The notes under the pieces: generated by a model
The model's input: the letters and a program-made list of their open reading frames with translations, nothing else
Databases searched by the model: none
Told to the model about the DNA's origin: nothing
Shown here: in pieces, positions 25,915 to 34,908 of the stretch
Layout: each line of letters begins with the position of its first letter
Position numbering within the stretch: position 1 is the stretch's first letter
Translations under genes and position numbers: made by a program
Origin: Myxococcales bacterium
GTDB taxonomy: Bacteria; Myxococcota_A; Polyangia; Polyangiales; Polyangiaceae
Assembly (NCBI GenBank): GCA_004193285.1
Contig: SECP01000024.1
Span: 52,284-116,283, forward strand
Length of the DNA: 64,000 nucleotides
Reading direction: 5' to 3'

Positions 25915-26538
25915 TCAAGCGCTGAGGGCGGGGGTCGCCGGTGCGCCGGACGCCTCTACGATCCGGTAAGTCACGACGAAGCGGCCGGCGCTCGCCGAGC
26001 TCACGCTCATCAGGTCCAGCTTCTTCCGCTGGCTCACTCCGGCGAAGAGCGCTCTGCCCCCGCCGAGCAGCAGGGGATGCACGATGAGCTTGAGCTCGTC
26101 CAGCAAACCCTCGTTCAGTAGGGCGGTGACCAACGTGGGACCGCCCACGACGTAGATGCTCTTGCCCGGCTGTCGCTTGAGCTCGCGGAGGGGCGCAAAG
26201 TCATGGATCACGCGCGCGGTGGGAGGCCACGAGACTGCTTGCAGCGAGCGCGAAAGGACGAAATGCGGGGTCTTCTCGGCCAGGCGCGCGTAGGCCACTT
26301 CGCGCTCGTAGGGCAGTCGGTTTTGAAAGGGCGGAATCGCCTCCGGAGACGCGTGAATGGCGGACCAGTAGTCGCCGTAGCCTGGGTACATCCCCGCGCC
26401 CTGCACGAAGGCATCTACCTCTGGGATCAGCTCGAGCGCGTCCGCCCAAGAATCCACCCACTCTTCCCCGGTGCGGTCGGAGCCTTGCGTGTAACCATCC
26501 AGCGAAACCTGCAGCGCCGCGATCATCTTTCTTGTCAT
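25915..26538 (-). CDS. Dihydrofolate reductase / RibD C-terminal family protein
   Basis: 207 residues. KMIAALQVSLDGYTQG opens the family; HFVLSRSLQAVSW and YVVGGPTLVTALLNEGLLDELKLIVHPLLLGGGRALF are the NADPH-binding and C-terminal family stretches. ATG 26538 is preceded by AAGGAGAAGG; the upstream extension is rejected. Function beyond NADPH-dependent reduction cannot be inferred. It lies just upstream of the BI-1 gene on the same strand. Confidence 0.88.
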   Translation of the reverse strand: MTRKMIAALQVSLDGYTQGSDRTGEEWVDSWADALELIPEVDAFVQGAGMYPGYGDYWSAIHASPEAIPPFQNRLPYEREVAYARLAEKTPHFVLSRSLQAVSWPPTARVIHDFAPLRELKRQPGKSIYVVGGPTLVTALLNEGLLDELKLIVHPLLLGGGRALFAGVSQRKKLDLMSVSSASAGRFVVTYRIVEASGAPATPALSA

Positions 26539-26644
26539 GTCGTCCTTCTCCTTGCGGGCGAGGCTCGCGCTCGCCTGCAGCAGATGTACGACCTTCCGAG
26601 CTAGGGCACGGAGTAACATCGGCGCCGCGAGCGCGGCGCGCCGC

Positions 26645-27520
26645 TCAGAGGAGCTGCCAAACCTTGAGCGCTTCTTCGAAGGTGTTGAGGTGCAGCTGCA
26701 CGACCTTCGGTATCGTTCCGTCCGGCTCGACTTGGTAGCCGCCGGCCAGGTTCCACGCCAAAGGCAGGCTCAATTCGCGCGCGACCGAGAACATGATCCG
26801 ATCGCGCTCGCGCATCTGCTCCGTGGTGAGGAGGCCTCCGAGCGGGTCGTCCACGTGAGTATCCGCGCCTGCCTGGTAAAGTACCAAGTCAGGTTTGAAA
26901 GCCGCGAGCTTGCTGCGGAGCGAGCGCATGTGTGAAAGGTAGCCTTCGGCTTGCTCGGGACGCTTGTAAGTGAGGCCGAAGGTCTCGTGGAGCACTTGCT
27001 CCTGAAGTGACAGGCTCTCCAAAATCGCTTGGGTGCCGTCCCCGTAGTGGTAGTCGCAGTCGACGATCGCCACCTTACGTGCTTGGCCCGTGGCCAGCAG
27101 TCGCGCCGTGGCCACCATCAGGCCGTTGAACGTGCAAAAGCCGCGCGCGCCCTTGGGCCCCGCGTGATGAAAGCCAGAGGATAGCGACGCGCAGATCCCC
27201 TCCCGGAGCGCGCTCACCGCCGCGCAATAGAAGGACCCGCAAGTGTACGGCAGGGACCGCGCGACCGAAGGCGAAGTGGTACCGAAGCCGCTCGCGCGCC
27301 GGAGCTCCAGTACGTCCACGACGAAGCTGGGATCGTGCACTCGGCACAGGTCGTCCAAAGTGCTCGGCTGAGGCGGTACGAGCTCCACTGGCCACGACGT
27401 GAGCCCAAGCGCCTCCGCGACGTCGCGCGGCTTGTGGTCGCTGGGCGACGCTCCCCGCCCCGAGTCCGACACCATCTCGGTGGAGTAGAAGGCCTGGAGG
27501 CGAGCGGGGGTGCGCGTCAT
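26645..27520 (-). CDS. Histone-deacetylase-fold amidohydrolase
   Basis: 291 residues. HDAC landmarks are intact: GFHHAGPKGARGFCTFN (His pair), VDCDYHYGDGTQ (Asp-x-His zinc ligands) and AGADTHVDDPLGG (third zinc Asp). It is therefore probably an active zinc deacetylase of the acetoin-utilisation / polyamine-deacetylase superfamily. Substrates could be acetyl-lysine, acetylpolyamines or a metabolite. The start overlaps the stop of the gene above as TAATG, so the two are made together and the unknown partner is the best clue. Confidence 0.9.
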   Translation of the reverse strand: MTRTPARLQAFYSTEMVSDSGRGASPSDHKPRDVAEALGLTSWPVELVPPQPSTLDDLCRVHDPSFVVDVLELRRASGFGTTSPSVARSLPYTCGSFYCAAVSALREGICASLSSGFHHAGPKGARGFCTFNGLMVATARLLATGQARKVAIVDCDYHYGDGTQAILESLSLQEQVLHETFGLTYKRPEQAEGYLSHMRSLRSKLAAFKPDLVLYQAGADTHVDDPLGGLLTTEQMRERDRIMFSVARELSLPLAWNLAGGYQVEPDGTIPKVVQLHLNTFEEALKVWQLL

Positions 27521-28392
27521 TACAGCTGATCCAGCGCAAGTTGCCGCAGTTGAGCCACCGTGGCCTCGCGCGGGGCGAAGAGCCCGACATCCACCTGCGC
27601 TTGGAAGTGGGCGGTGAAAGCGCGCTCGCGGTGCTCGGGAGCTACCGAGAGTGTGCTGAGCCTCAAAAAACGGAACCCCGAGCACGAGCGGATCGGTATC
27701 ACGTGACCGGGCGCGGCTCGGTTCGGGCGGAGCGCGACGGGCTCTTCGTAGCGGACGCCGAACAGGCTGCCGGGCGGTAGCCGGACCTGATTGAGCACCA
27801 CCGGCGCCACGCTGATGCAGGAGTGGTTGTCTCCTAGATTCATCTTCTCTAGCAGGATGGGTTCGCCGCTGTCGGACACGAGCACGTTCACCTGGCCCTT
27901 GCCGCGAACGAACGCGGCCGCCAGCTCGAGGAAGTACTTTTCCGCCAGAGAACAAGTCCCAATTTTGAGGTCGTCTTCCGGCCAGATCATCAGCTGCGTG
28001 AGCGCGCTGGTGCTGGTTGCCGGCAGCGGCTCTACGGGGCAGACCACGTCGAGCATGATGCTCACCAGCAGCTTGCTCTCCTCGCGCTCCAGCTCCCCAA
28101 GAAGCGCTTCGAGCTGGGCGCGCGCGGGGGGCTCCTTGGGCCGCCCGTCGAAGACCCGCACGTCCGCCATGTCCTGCTTGCGCCAGGCGCGGTTGACGTA
28201 GGTGGCCAAGTGCCGCGTCGCTTGCGTGAAGCCGGCGCCGCGGCGCGCCGTGCGATGAGAAAAGTGCTCGTTCAGCATGTCCCGTAGCGTCGAGCACAAC
28301 GGCAGTCCGTGCTCAGCGAAGACACGCAGAACCTCGTGGTCTAGCTCGCCGCCACTCTCTGCGAGCGAATGCGACGCGCTGCCCGTACCCAA
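27520..28392 (-). CDS. Unrecognised protein coupled to the deacetylase
   Basis: 290 residues, no signal peptide or membrane helix, no family recognised. It contains RAWRKQDMADVRVFDGRPKEPP, an MLDVVCPVEPLP stretch, LGDNHSCISVAPVVLNQVRLPPGSLFGVRYE and IPIRSCSGFRFLRLS, which look like beta-rich segments of a folded enzyme or binding protein. The start is TTG with GAGGAG ten bases upstream; no better start exists before an in-frame stop. TAATG overlap with the deacetylase gene implies a joint function. Confidence 0.65.
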   Translation of the reverse strand: MGTGSASHSLAESGGELDHEVLRVFAEHGLPLCSTLRDMLNEHFSHRTARRGAGFTQATRHLATYVNRAWRKQDMADVRVFDGRPKEPPARAQLEALLGELEREESKLLVSIMLDVVCPVEPLPATSTSALTQLMIWPEDDLKIGTCSLAEKYFLELAAAFVRGKGQVNVLVSDSGEPILLEKMNLGDNHSCISVAPVVLNQVRLPPGSLFGVRYEEPVALRPNRAAPGHVIPIRSCSGFRFLRLSTLSVAPEHRERAFTAHFQAQVDVGLFAPREATVAQLRQLALDQL

Positions 28393-28631
28393 GGCCTTCA
28401 GCTCCTCGATGACTTTGCCTCCTCTAAAGACCCGCCCCGGCGACGGGCCAAGATCCTCAGCTTAGCCTAGACCCCAACCCGCAGCGCGAATCACCGTATG
28501 GCGACGCTCACTTTCGAGCCTCGAGCACCGCTCGCCTAGCTCCCTCGACATCGCAATTGCACTCTCACTGTCGACGGCGCACGACCTCGACGCAGGTGAG
28601 GGGTCGATGTCGGATGCCTGCGGGCGCTCGT

Positions 28632-28889
<258 letters not shown>

Positions 28890-29059
28890 GACTCCGGACT
28901 CTAGCCGGACCTCGGCGGTATTTCGATGCTCGACTCGTCGCCAATTCGTCTCACCGGCACATTTTGCAGCGCCGAGCGATGCCTGCGTGGGGCGCCTGTC
29001 CGCTAAAAGACGCTCACCACGCGGCCGCTCCTCTCGAGGGCGCGGCGCTATGATTCACC

Positions 29060-29356
29060 ATGGCCGAAGAGCTCACTCGCGCGGAAGTCGACGCACTTCC
29101 GGGTACGACCCTGCTGGAGTTCGGGGCCGCGTGGTGCCCCATCTGTCAGGCGGCCCGTCCGTTGATCGAAGACTTCGTGCGCTCCGCTGCGGGCCTGCGG
29201 CACGTCCGCATCGAAGACGGCAAAGGTAAGCCGCTGGGTCGTTCGTTCCGCGTGAAACTGTGGCCGACCCTGATCGTGATGCGCGACGGGCGAGAGTTGG
29301 GGCGTGCGGTGCGGCCGAGCAACGCGAGCGACTTGCGGGATCTCCTGCGCTCGTGA
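29060..29356 (+). CDS. Small thioredoxin-family protein
   Basis: 98 residues. LEFGAAWCPICQAARPLIEDF carries the active site WCPIC; KLWPTLIVMRDG has the cis-Pro loop. No signal peptide, so cytoplasmic. The Cys-Pro-Ile-Cys centre suggests reductase or disulfide exchange. Its TGA overlaps the GTG start of the next gene (GTGA), so a thioredoxin is made in step with a lipase-maturation-factor homologue. Confidence 0.9.
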   Translation: MAEELTRAEVDALPGTTLLEFGAAWCPICQAARPLIEDFVRSAAGLRHVRIEDGKGKPLGRSFRVKLWPTLIVMRDGRELGRAVRPSNASDLRDLLRS

Positions 29357-30813
29357 CCGTTCAGGCTTGGTTCGGTGAAGTGGCGCTCACGCGCGTGCTC
29401 TTGCAGCGCGGGGTCGGCGCGATTTACGTCTTGGCTTTCTGGAACGCGCTCAACCAGTTTCGCCCGCTGCTCGGTGAGCGTGGGCTACTGCCAGTTCCGG
29501 CGTTTTTGGCGCGCGTCCCTTTTCGGGAGGCGCCGAGCCTGTTCTACCTGGGCTATTCGGACCGGCGGCTGGCCTGGGTAGGCGGCGCGGGCCTGGGCCT
29601 GTCGCTGCTCACGGTCACCGGCGTCGCAGACTCTGGACCGGTCTGGCTGTCGCTCGCCATCTGGCTCAGCCTCTACCTGCTCTACCTGTCGATCGTGAAC
29701 GTGGGGCAGACCTTCTACGCCTTCGGCTGGGAGTCGATGCTGCTCGAGGCCGGCTTCTTCGTGGCGTTTCTGGGCCCGTCCACGGCTAGCCCGTCTTACG
29801 TGCCCGTGCTCGCCCTGCGCTGGATGCTGTTCCGAGTGGAGCTCGGGGCTGGGCTCATCAAGCTGCGCGGCGACCCCTGCTGGCGCGACCTCACCTGCCT
29901 TTACTACCACCACGAAACGCAGCCGCTCCCGAACCCACTGAGCCTCTACTTTCACCACGGGCCCAAGGCGCTGCACCGGGCCAGCGTAGCGTTCAGCCAT
30001 TTCGTGCAGTTGGTGGCGCCGTTCGGCCTGTTCGGGCCGCAGTGGTTGTCCGCGGTGGCCGGCTGCTTTCTCGTCCTGCAGCAGCTGGTGCTCATCCTCA
30101 GCGGCAACTACGCTTGGTTGAACTGGCTGACGGTGGTGCTCGGCTTCAGCGCATTCAGCGACGAGATGCTCTCCGTACTCCTTCCCGCGTTCGTCACTCC
30201 GCTGGCGCCGCGCCCGGTCGCCTTCGAATGGCTTCTGTACGGGCTGGGCATCGTGACGGTGCTGCTGAGCGTTCGCCCCGTGCTGAACCTGCTGTCGAAG
30301 AACCAAGCCATGAACCAGGCGTACAACCCGCTCCACCTCGTGGGCACCTACGGCGCGTTCGGCTCCGTCACGCGCGCTCGGCACGAGGTCATCGTGGAAG
30401 GAACGGCCAGCCCCTCGCTGGAAGGCGCAGAGTGGCGGGAATACGAGTTCAAGGCCAAGCCCGGCAACCCTCGGCGCCGAGCGCCGCAGTGGGCGCCTTA
30501 TCACCTCCGGCTGGATTGGCTCATGTGGTTTCTCCCCCTGCGCGTCATGATCACGCCCTCTCGGCTCCTGAGCCGCGGCCACCCGCTGTGGTTCACCCGT
30601 TTCGTGCAAAAGCTGCTGCTGAACGACGCCGCCACGTTGGCGCTCCTCCGTGAAAATCCTTTTCCTGACGCCGCGCCCCGCTACGTGCGCGCCAGCTTCT
30701 ACGCCTACGAGCTTGCGTCACCCAGCGAGAGTCTGAAAGCCGGGGTGCACTGGCGTCGCCGCTACCTGGGCGAGTACCTCGCTCCGCGAGCGCTCGAGGA
30801 GACGTCGCTATGA
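29353..30813 (+). CDS. Lipase maturation factor (LMF1) family membrane protein
   Basis: 486 residues, about eight to ten membrane helices, then a soluble C-terminal domain. The end of the membrane part has NPLHLVGTYGAFGSVT and the soluble part has WREYEFKAKPGNPRRRAP followed by YHLRLDWLMWF, the hallmark of LMF1-family proteins, which in animals help lipases fold in the ER. The bacterial role is not established. GTG 29353 is chosen for its overlap with the thioredoxin stop; upstream codons overlay that gene. Stop overlaps the photolyase start as ATGA. Confidence 0.9.
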   Translation: MTVQAWFGEVALTRVLLQRGVGAIYVLAFWNALNQFRPLLGERGLLPVPAFLARVPFREAPSLFYLGYSDRRLAWVGGAGLGLSLLTVTGVADSGPVWLSLAIWLSLYLLYLSIVNVGQTFYAFGWESMLLEAGFFVAFLGPSTASPSYVPVLALRWMLFRVELGAGLIKLRGDPCWRDLTCLYYHHETQPLPNPLSLYFHHGPKALHRASVAFSHFVQLVAPFGLFGPQWLSAVAGCFLVLQQLVLILSGNYAWLNWLTVVLGFSAFSDEMLSVLLPAFVTPLAPRPVAFEWLLYGLGIVTVLLSVRPVLNLLSKNQAMNQAYNPLHLVGTYGAFGSVTRARHEVIVEGTASPSLEGAEWREYEFKAKPGNPRRRAPQWAPYHLRLDWLMWFLPLRVMITPSRLLSRGHPLWFTRFVQKLLLNDAATLALLRENPFPDAAPRYVRASFYAYELASPSESLKAGVHWRRRYLGEYLAPRALEETSL

Positions 30814-32459
30814 GCCGCTTCCGCGAGCTGCTCCGCGCCTACGAGCTTGGGGCGCAACCGAGGCGCTGGCTGTTCGTTCCTTACGACCAACTCACGGACG
30901 CGGTCGGGCCGCTCTCGCGCGAGCCAGCGGGCGAGCTGGGAGTGCTTCTGGTGGAATGCCCGGAAAAGGCGGCGAGGCGCCCTTACCATCAACAGAAGCT
31001 CGCTCTTTTGCTCACGAGCATGCGCCACTTCGCGCTCGAGCAAGCTCGGCGCGGCGTGGCGGTTCGGCACGTGGTGGCCAGCTCGTACGCAGCCGCCCTC
31101 GCGGAGCACCCCGGCACGCTGGAGGCGATGCGCCCCGCCGAGCGCGAGCTGCGGAGCGAGCTTGCGCCCCTCGTCGACTCCGGCAAGCTCCGGCTGTTGC
31201 CACACGAGGGTTGGCTCACCACCGCGGAGGACTTTCAGTCCGCCCAAATTGGCCCGCCTTGGCGCATGGATGCCTTCTACCGCTACGTGCGACGCCGGCT
31301 CGGCATCCTCATGGATGGCGACCGGCCCCTCGGCGGCCGTTTCAGCTTCGATGCGGAGAATCGGCAACCTTGGGGCGGGGACCCACCGGCGCCCACGCCG
31401 CCCACGTTCGAGGTCGACGACGTGACGCTCGAAGTTTGCGCGCTCGTACGAGAGCGGTTCGGTCATCATCCCGGCACGCTCACCCCTGACCGCCTTCCCG
31501 CGACCCTCGCGGATGTCGACCGGCTTTGGGCTTGGGCCAGGAGCGAGTGCCTGCCAAGCTTCGGCCCGTTCGAGGACGCGATGTCCACGCGCTCGCGCGG
31601 CCTCTTTCATACGCAAGTTTCCGCGCTCCTGAACCTGCAGCGCCTCAGCGCGCGCCGGCTCCTGGAAGACGTCACCACTGACCCGCGCATCCCGCTCGCT
31701 AGCCAAGAAGGCTTCGTGCGTCAGGTGCTCGGCTGGCGAGAGTACATGCGTCACGTCCATGAGGCGACGGACGGCTTCCGCAGGCTCGCCGGGGCGACCT
31801 CACCCACGGCTCGCGCACCGGGCGACGGCGGGTACGCTCGCTGGGCGGGGAAGCCCTGGCCGGGATCGCAGAGCGGCGACGGCGGCTCGCTCACGTCGCA
31901 CCTCGGGGCCGCGCGGCCCTTGCCCCCTGCATATTGGGGTGCGCGTTCGGGCCTCAACTGCTTGGACACGGTCGTAGCGGCGGTCTGGCAGGACGCGTAC
32001 AGTCACCACATCACGCGGCTGATGGTGCTCGCCAACCTCGCCATGCTGCTGAACGTTTCCCCGCGCGAGCTCACGGACTGGTTTTGGGTCGCGTACGTGG
32101 ACGCCTACGACTGGGTCGTGGAGCCCAACGTGCACGGTATGGGGAGCTTCGGAGTCGGCGACTTGCTCACCACCAAACCTTACGTGGCGGGCGCCGCGTA
32201 CATCGACCGCATGAGCGACTACTGCGAAGGTTGCCGCTTCGATCCGAAGACGACCTGCCCCGTCACTCCGCTGTACTGGGCCTACCTTCACCGCCACCGG
32301 GACGCGCTCGCGAGCGTGCCTCGCCTCAAGCTGCCCCTCGCGGCGGAAGCCAAGCGCAGCGCCGCTCAGCGCGAGCGAGACGCGCGAACCTACGAGGCCG
32401 TCTCCGCGGGTTTGACCGAGGGAGAGGAGCACTTGCCGGCTCAAAAAGGGCTTTTTTAG
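30810..32459 (+). CDS. Iron-sulfur photolyase/cryptochrome (FeS-BCP, PhrB type)
   Basis: 549 residues, typical of the family. The N-terminal half (LFVPYDQLTDAVGPL, RRPYHQQKLALLLTSMRHF) is the antenna-like domain; the C-terminal half has the FAD domain VLGWREYMRHVHE, YSHHITRLMVLANLAMLL and DWFWVAYVDAYDWVVEPNV. The 4Fe-4S Cys are visible: one in GLNCLDT, and three in YCEGCRF and TTCPVTPLYW. Members repair (6-4) photoproducts or act as blue-light receptors. Third gene of the coupled thioredoxin-LMF-photolyase set. Stop overlaps the convergent PP2C stop by four bases. Confidence 0.95.
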   Translation: MSRFRELLRAYELGAQPRRWLFVPYDQLTDAVGPLSREPAGELGVLLVECPEKAARRPYHQQKLALLLTSMRHFALEQARRGVAVRHVVASSYAAALAEHPGTLEAMRPAERELRSELAPLVDSGKLRLLPHEGWLTTAEDFQSAQIGPPWRMDAFYRYVRRRLGILMDGDRPLGGRFSFDAENRQPWGGDPPAPTPPTFEVDDVTLEVCALVRERFGHHPGTLTPDRLPATLADVDRLWAWARSECLPSFGPFEDAMSTRSRGLFHTQVSALLNLQRLSARRLLEDVTTDPRIPLASQEGFVRQVLGWREYMRHVHEATDGFRRLAGATSPTARAPGDGGYARWAGKPWPGSQSGDGGSLTSHLGAARPLPPAYWGARSGLNCLDTVVAAVWQDAYSHHITRLMVLANLAMLLNVSPRELTDWFWVAYVDAYDWVVEPNVHGMGSFGVGDLLTTKPYVAGAAYIDRMSDYCEGCRFDPKTTCPVTPLYWAYLHRHRDALASVPRLKLPLAAEAKRSAAQRERDARTYEAVSAGLTEGEEHLPAQKGLF

Positions 32460-33346
32460 CGGCGGGGCATCGTGCGAGCCACCAAAGCGGTGACGTTGTC
32501 CGTGCCGCCGCCGTCCAGCGCCATCTGCACGAGCTTGGCGCAGCAAACTCGGCTGTTGTCTCCGCTGCTCAAGACGGCTGCCAGCTGCTCGTCGCTCACG
32601 TGCTTGTTCAAGCCGTCCGAGCAGAGTAGCAGCGTGTCGCCCAGCGCGAGCTCCAGCTTGTTCAGGTCCGGTCGAGGTAGCTCGTCACTGGCGCCCAAAG
32701 TGTTCCACAGGATGCTTTGCAGCTCTTCGTCGTTCCGCCGGTCGTCGTCCGGTCCGAGCCTCGCGGCCATGTTGTGGTCGTTCGTCAGTCGGAGCAGCTT
32801 GCCCCCGCGCAGCAGGTAGCAGCGCGTGTCTCCGACGTGCGCGACGTAGGCCAACGGCCACTGCACGAGCACCGCCGTCAGTGTGGTGCCCATGCGCGGA
32901 GTGCCGGTCTTTGCCCCAGCCGTTTTGACACTGGCATCACCCGTGAGCACCGCCGACGAGAGGCCATCGCGCACGCCCATGAGCGAGTCGCGCTGGTCCA
33001 CGCTCCTCCCGGCCGCCGGCTTCGCCCACGTCAGCGCGTTCAGCAGGTAGCTGCTCACGGCGTTCACGGCGGTGCGGCTCGCGATGTCCCCGCCGCCTTG
33101 CCCGCCCATGCCATCCGCCACCAAAAGGAGGGTCCCCGCCGGCTCCCCCGCGAACCACCCTTCTGCGCTCGCGGAAGCGTGGTGCACCACGAGGGAGCGA
33201 TGCAGCGTGCCGATCAGGTAGGCGTCCTCGTTTTTGTCCCGCTCCTGCCCGACGTCCGTCAGGCCGGCCGCGTCCAGCGCAACGTCCTCCTTGGGCCCGG
33301 CGGGAATGAGCGGATTCTGTACGGGCGGGGCTGATTCGTTCGGCAC
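32456..33346 (-). CDS. PP2C-family Ser/Thr protein phosphatase
   Basis: 296 residues. Metal-binding motifs are complete: QERDKNEDAYL, VADGMGGQGGGDIAS, YVAHVGDTRCYLLRGG, LLLCSDGLNKHV and GGTDNVTALV. It is soluble and cytosolic and reverses Ser/Thr kinases, abundant in myxobacteria. GTG 33346 is picked because upstream codons overlay the neighbouring DoxX gene; its RBS is poor, so the start is uncertain by some codons. No kinase gene is in the window. Confidence 0.9.
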   Translation of the reverse strand: MPNESAPPVQNPLIPAGPKEDVALDAAGLTDVGQERDKNEDAYLIGTLHRSLVVHHASASAEGWFAGEPAGTLLLVADGMGGQGGGDIASRTAVNAVSSYLLNALTWAKPAAGRSVDQRDSLMGVRDGLSSAVLTGDASVKTAGAKTGTPRMGTTLTAVLVQWPLAYVAHVGDTRCYLLRGGKLLRLTNDHNMAARLGPDDDRRNDEELQSILWNTLGASDELPRPDLNKLELALGDTLLLCSDGLNKHVSDEQLAAVLSSGDNSRVCCAKLVQMALDGGGTDNVTALVARTMPRR

Positions 33347-33390
33347 GCCCGCTACGACGCAAGAATCGAGCCCAAGAGTCAATAGGGTGT

Positions 33391-33858
33391 CTAGACGCGG
33401 CCCGAAGTGGCGTCCGGATCCTCCCGCTTGCTTGGCGGGGCGTCCTTGCCGAGGAGGAACTGCACGATGAGCGCGAGGATGAGCACCGCCACGTACTCCC
33501 ATCCGCCGCCGGGATTGGAGAACATCCAGCCATTGGACGCGTGAGGAACGAGAGCACCGGCCATGACCGGAAGTAGGGCCAGCGCGGCGAGCCGCACGTA
33601 CGCTCCGGCCACGAAGCACAGGCCGCCCAGTAGCTCGATCGCCAGCACCGGATAGACGGTCCACCCCGGTAGCCCGTTTGCTTCGAAGAAAAGGGCGGTG
33701 CCGGGAAGGGTGAACACCGCGAGCTTCGCGTAAGCGTGGGCCAGGAAGACCGCGCCCAGGCCGAGCCGGAGCAAGGTAGGTACGAGGTGACTGTTCGAAG
33801 TCGCACCGCGATCGAGCGCGGCGAGCGCTTGGGTCAGGGCTTTCATGAGCGCGAGCAT
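33391..33858 (-). CDS. DoxX-family membrane protein
   Basis: 155 residues with four hydrophobic helices: LVPTLLRLGLGAVFLAHAYAKL opens the DoxX domain, PGWTVYPVLAIELLGGL follows, and a hydrophilic tail ends PSKREDPDATSGRV. Members (DoxX, MhqP, CatD) work in quinone/thiol redox stress. ATG 33858 or 33846 could both serve. It lies after the LysR gene on the same strand, with a perfect palindrome between, suggesting its own control. Confidence 0.85.
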   Translation of the reverse strand: MLALMKALTQALAALDRGATSNSHLVPTLLRLGLGAVFLAHAYAKLAVFTLPGTALFFEANGLPGWTVYPVLAIELLGGLCFVAGAYVRLAALALLPVMAGALVPHASNGWMFSNPGGGWEYVAVLILALIVQFLLGKDAPPSKREDPDATSGRV

Positions 33859-33892
33859 GAAGCGCACCCGACGCGTTCGAAAGGCACCGGTG

Positions 33893-33909
33893 GAGAACGA
33901 ATCGTTCTC
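33893..33909. promoter_or_regulatory. Perfect 17-bp inverted repeat upstream of doxX-like gene
   Basis: GAGAACGA and TCGTTCTC are exact reverse complements around a single A. The site sits 35-51 bases upstream of the DoxX start and 16 bases after the LysR stop. With a one-base centre it is a protein-binding dyad rather than a hairpin. The LysR product or another repressor may bind it. Confidence 0.55.
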
Positions 33910-33925
33910 GAGAAAGAACAATCAG

Positions 33926-34852
33926 CTAGCGCGCTTTGAGCGCCCAGGGTTGCCGGCGGAGCGAGGTCTCCAGGGCGCGCACGAGCTCGGCGACGGCGGT
34001 GGAAGGACCACGGCGGCTGGCCCGCACCGCGTAGATGCCGATCGGGGGCGGCGAAAAATCCTCCAGGACGCGCTCGAGTCTCCCGTCCTCCAGCGCCTCG
34101 AGGGTCATGAAGCGAGGCAAGATCGCGAGACCGAGTCCCTCGATCGCCGCTTCGCGCAGCATCGTGCCGTTCGTCGTCTCGAGGTTTCCATGCAACCCGA
34201 GCTCGATGCGGCGCGCATCTCGATAGAGACGCCACTCGTGATCCGGGCGGAGGAGCGCATAACGGAGGCAGTTGTGGCGCGCCAGGTCTTCGGGCGTTCG
34301 AGGACGCCCGTGCTCGGCGAAATAACGAGGCGACCCGCAGACGTCGATGGGGGTGCTCGCGAGCCGTCGAGCGACGAGCCCCGAGTCCTTGAGCTTGGTG
34401 ATGCGCAGCGCCAAGTCGAGCCGTTCCTCCACGAGGTCCACCAGTCGATCGCTGAGCAGGAGCTCGAGGCGGGCCTGCGGCCTTGCGGTGAGGAAGTCGC
34501 GGAGAGGCTCGGCGAGCCACATCTGCGAAAGCGTCACCGGTGCGCTGACTCGGATGGTTCGTTGCGCTGCGCTGCTCGTCGCCCCCGCCGTAGCTTGGGC
34601 GCCTTGCTCGGCCATCGACCGAGCGTGCGGATAGACGCGCGCCCCCGCGGTGGTAACCGTGACCCGGCGGGTCGTGCGGAGCAGGAGCGGCTCACCAATC
34701 CGCTCCTCCAGGAGCGAGACCCGCTTGCTGACCACGGACTTGGCGAGCCCCAGGCGCTCCGCCGCCCGCGTGAACGAGCCCGTCTCGACGACCTGGGCAA
34801 AGCAGAGCAAGGAGGCCAGGTCGTCGAACAAAGGGTCGGGCACGACTTTCAT
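33926..34852 (-). CDS. LysR-family regulator (CrgA/AaeR-like)
   Basis: 308 residues. HTH at about 12-70: LLCFAQVVETGSFTRAAERLGLAKSVVSKRVSLLEERIG; then RTIRVSAPVTLSQMWLAEPL begins the effector domain, and PRTPEDLARHNCLRY is a stretch common to the CrgA-type clade, where DoxX and quinone reductases are frequent targets. The DoxX gene follows on the same strand, unlike the usual divergent layout. Effector unknown. Confidence 0.9.
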   Translation of the reverse strand: MKVVPDPLFDDLASLLCFAQVVETGSFTRAAERLGLAKSVVSKRVSLLEERIGEPLLLRTTRRVTVTTAGARVYPHARSMAEQGAQATAGATSSAAQRTIRVSAPVTLSQMWLAEPLRDFLTARPQARLELLLSDRLVDLVEERLDLALRITKLKDSGLVARRLASTPIDVCGSPRYFAEHGRPRTPEDLARHNCLRYALLRPDHEWRLYRDARRIELGLHGNLETTNGTMLREAAIEGLGLAILPRFMTLEALEDGRLERVLEDFSPPPIGIYAVRASRRGPSTAVAELVRALETSLRRQPWALKAR

Positions 34853-34908
34853 CGTGCCACGGTTGTTTCCCTTCGCGAACAGCCGACCGGCGGCGGTTCG
34901 CCCGGCAC

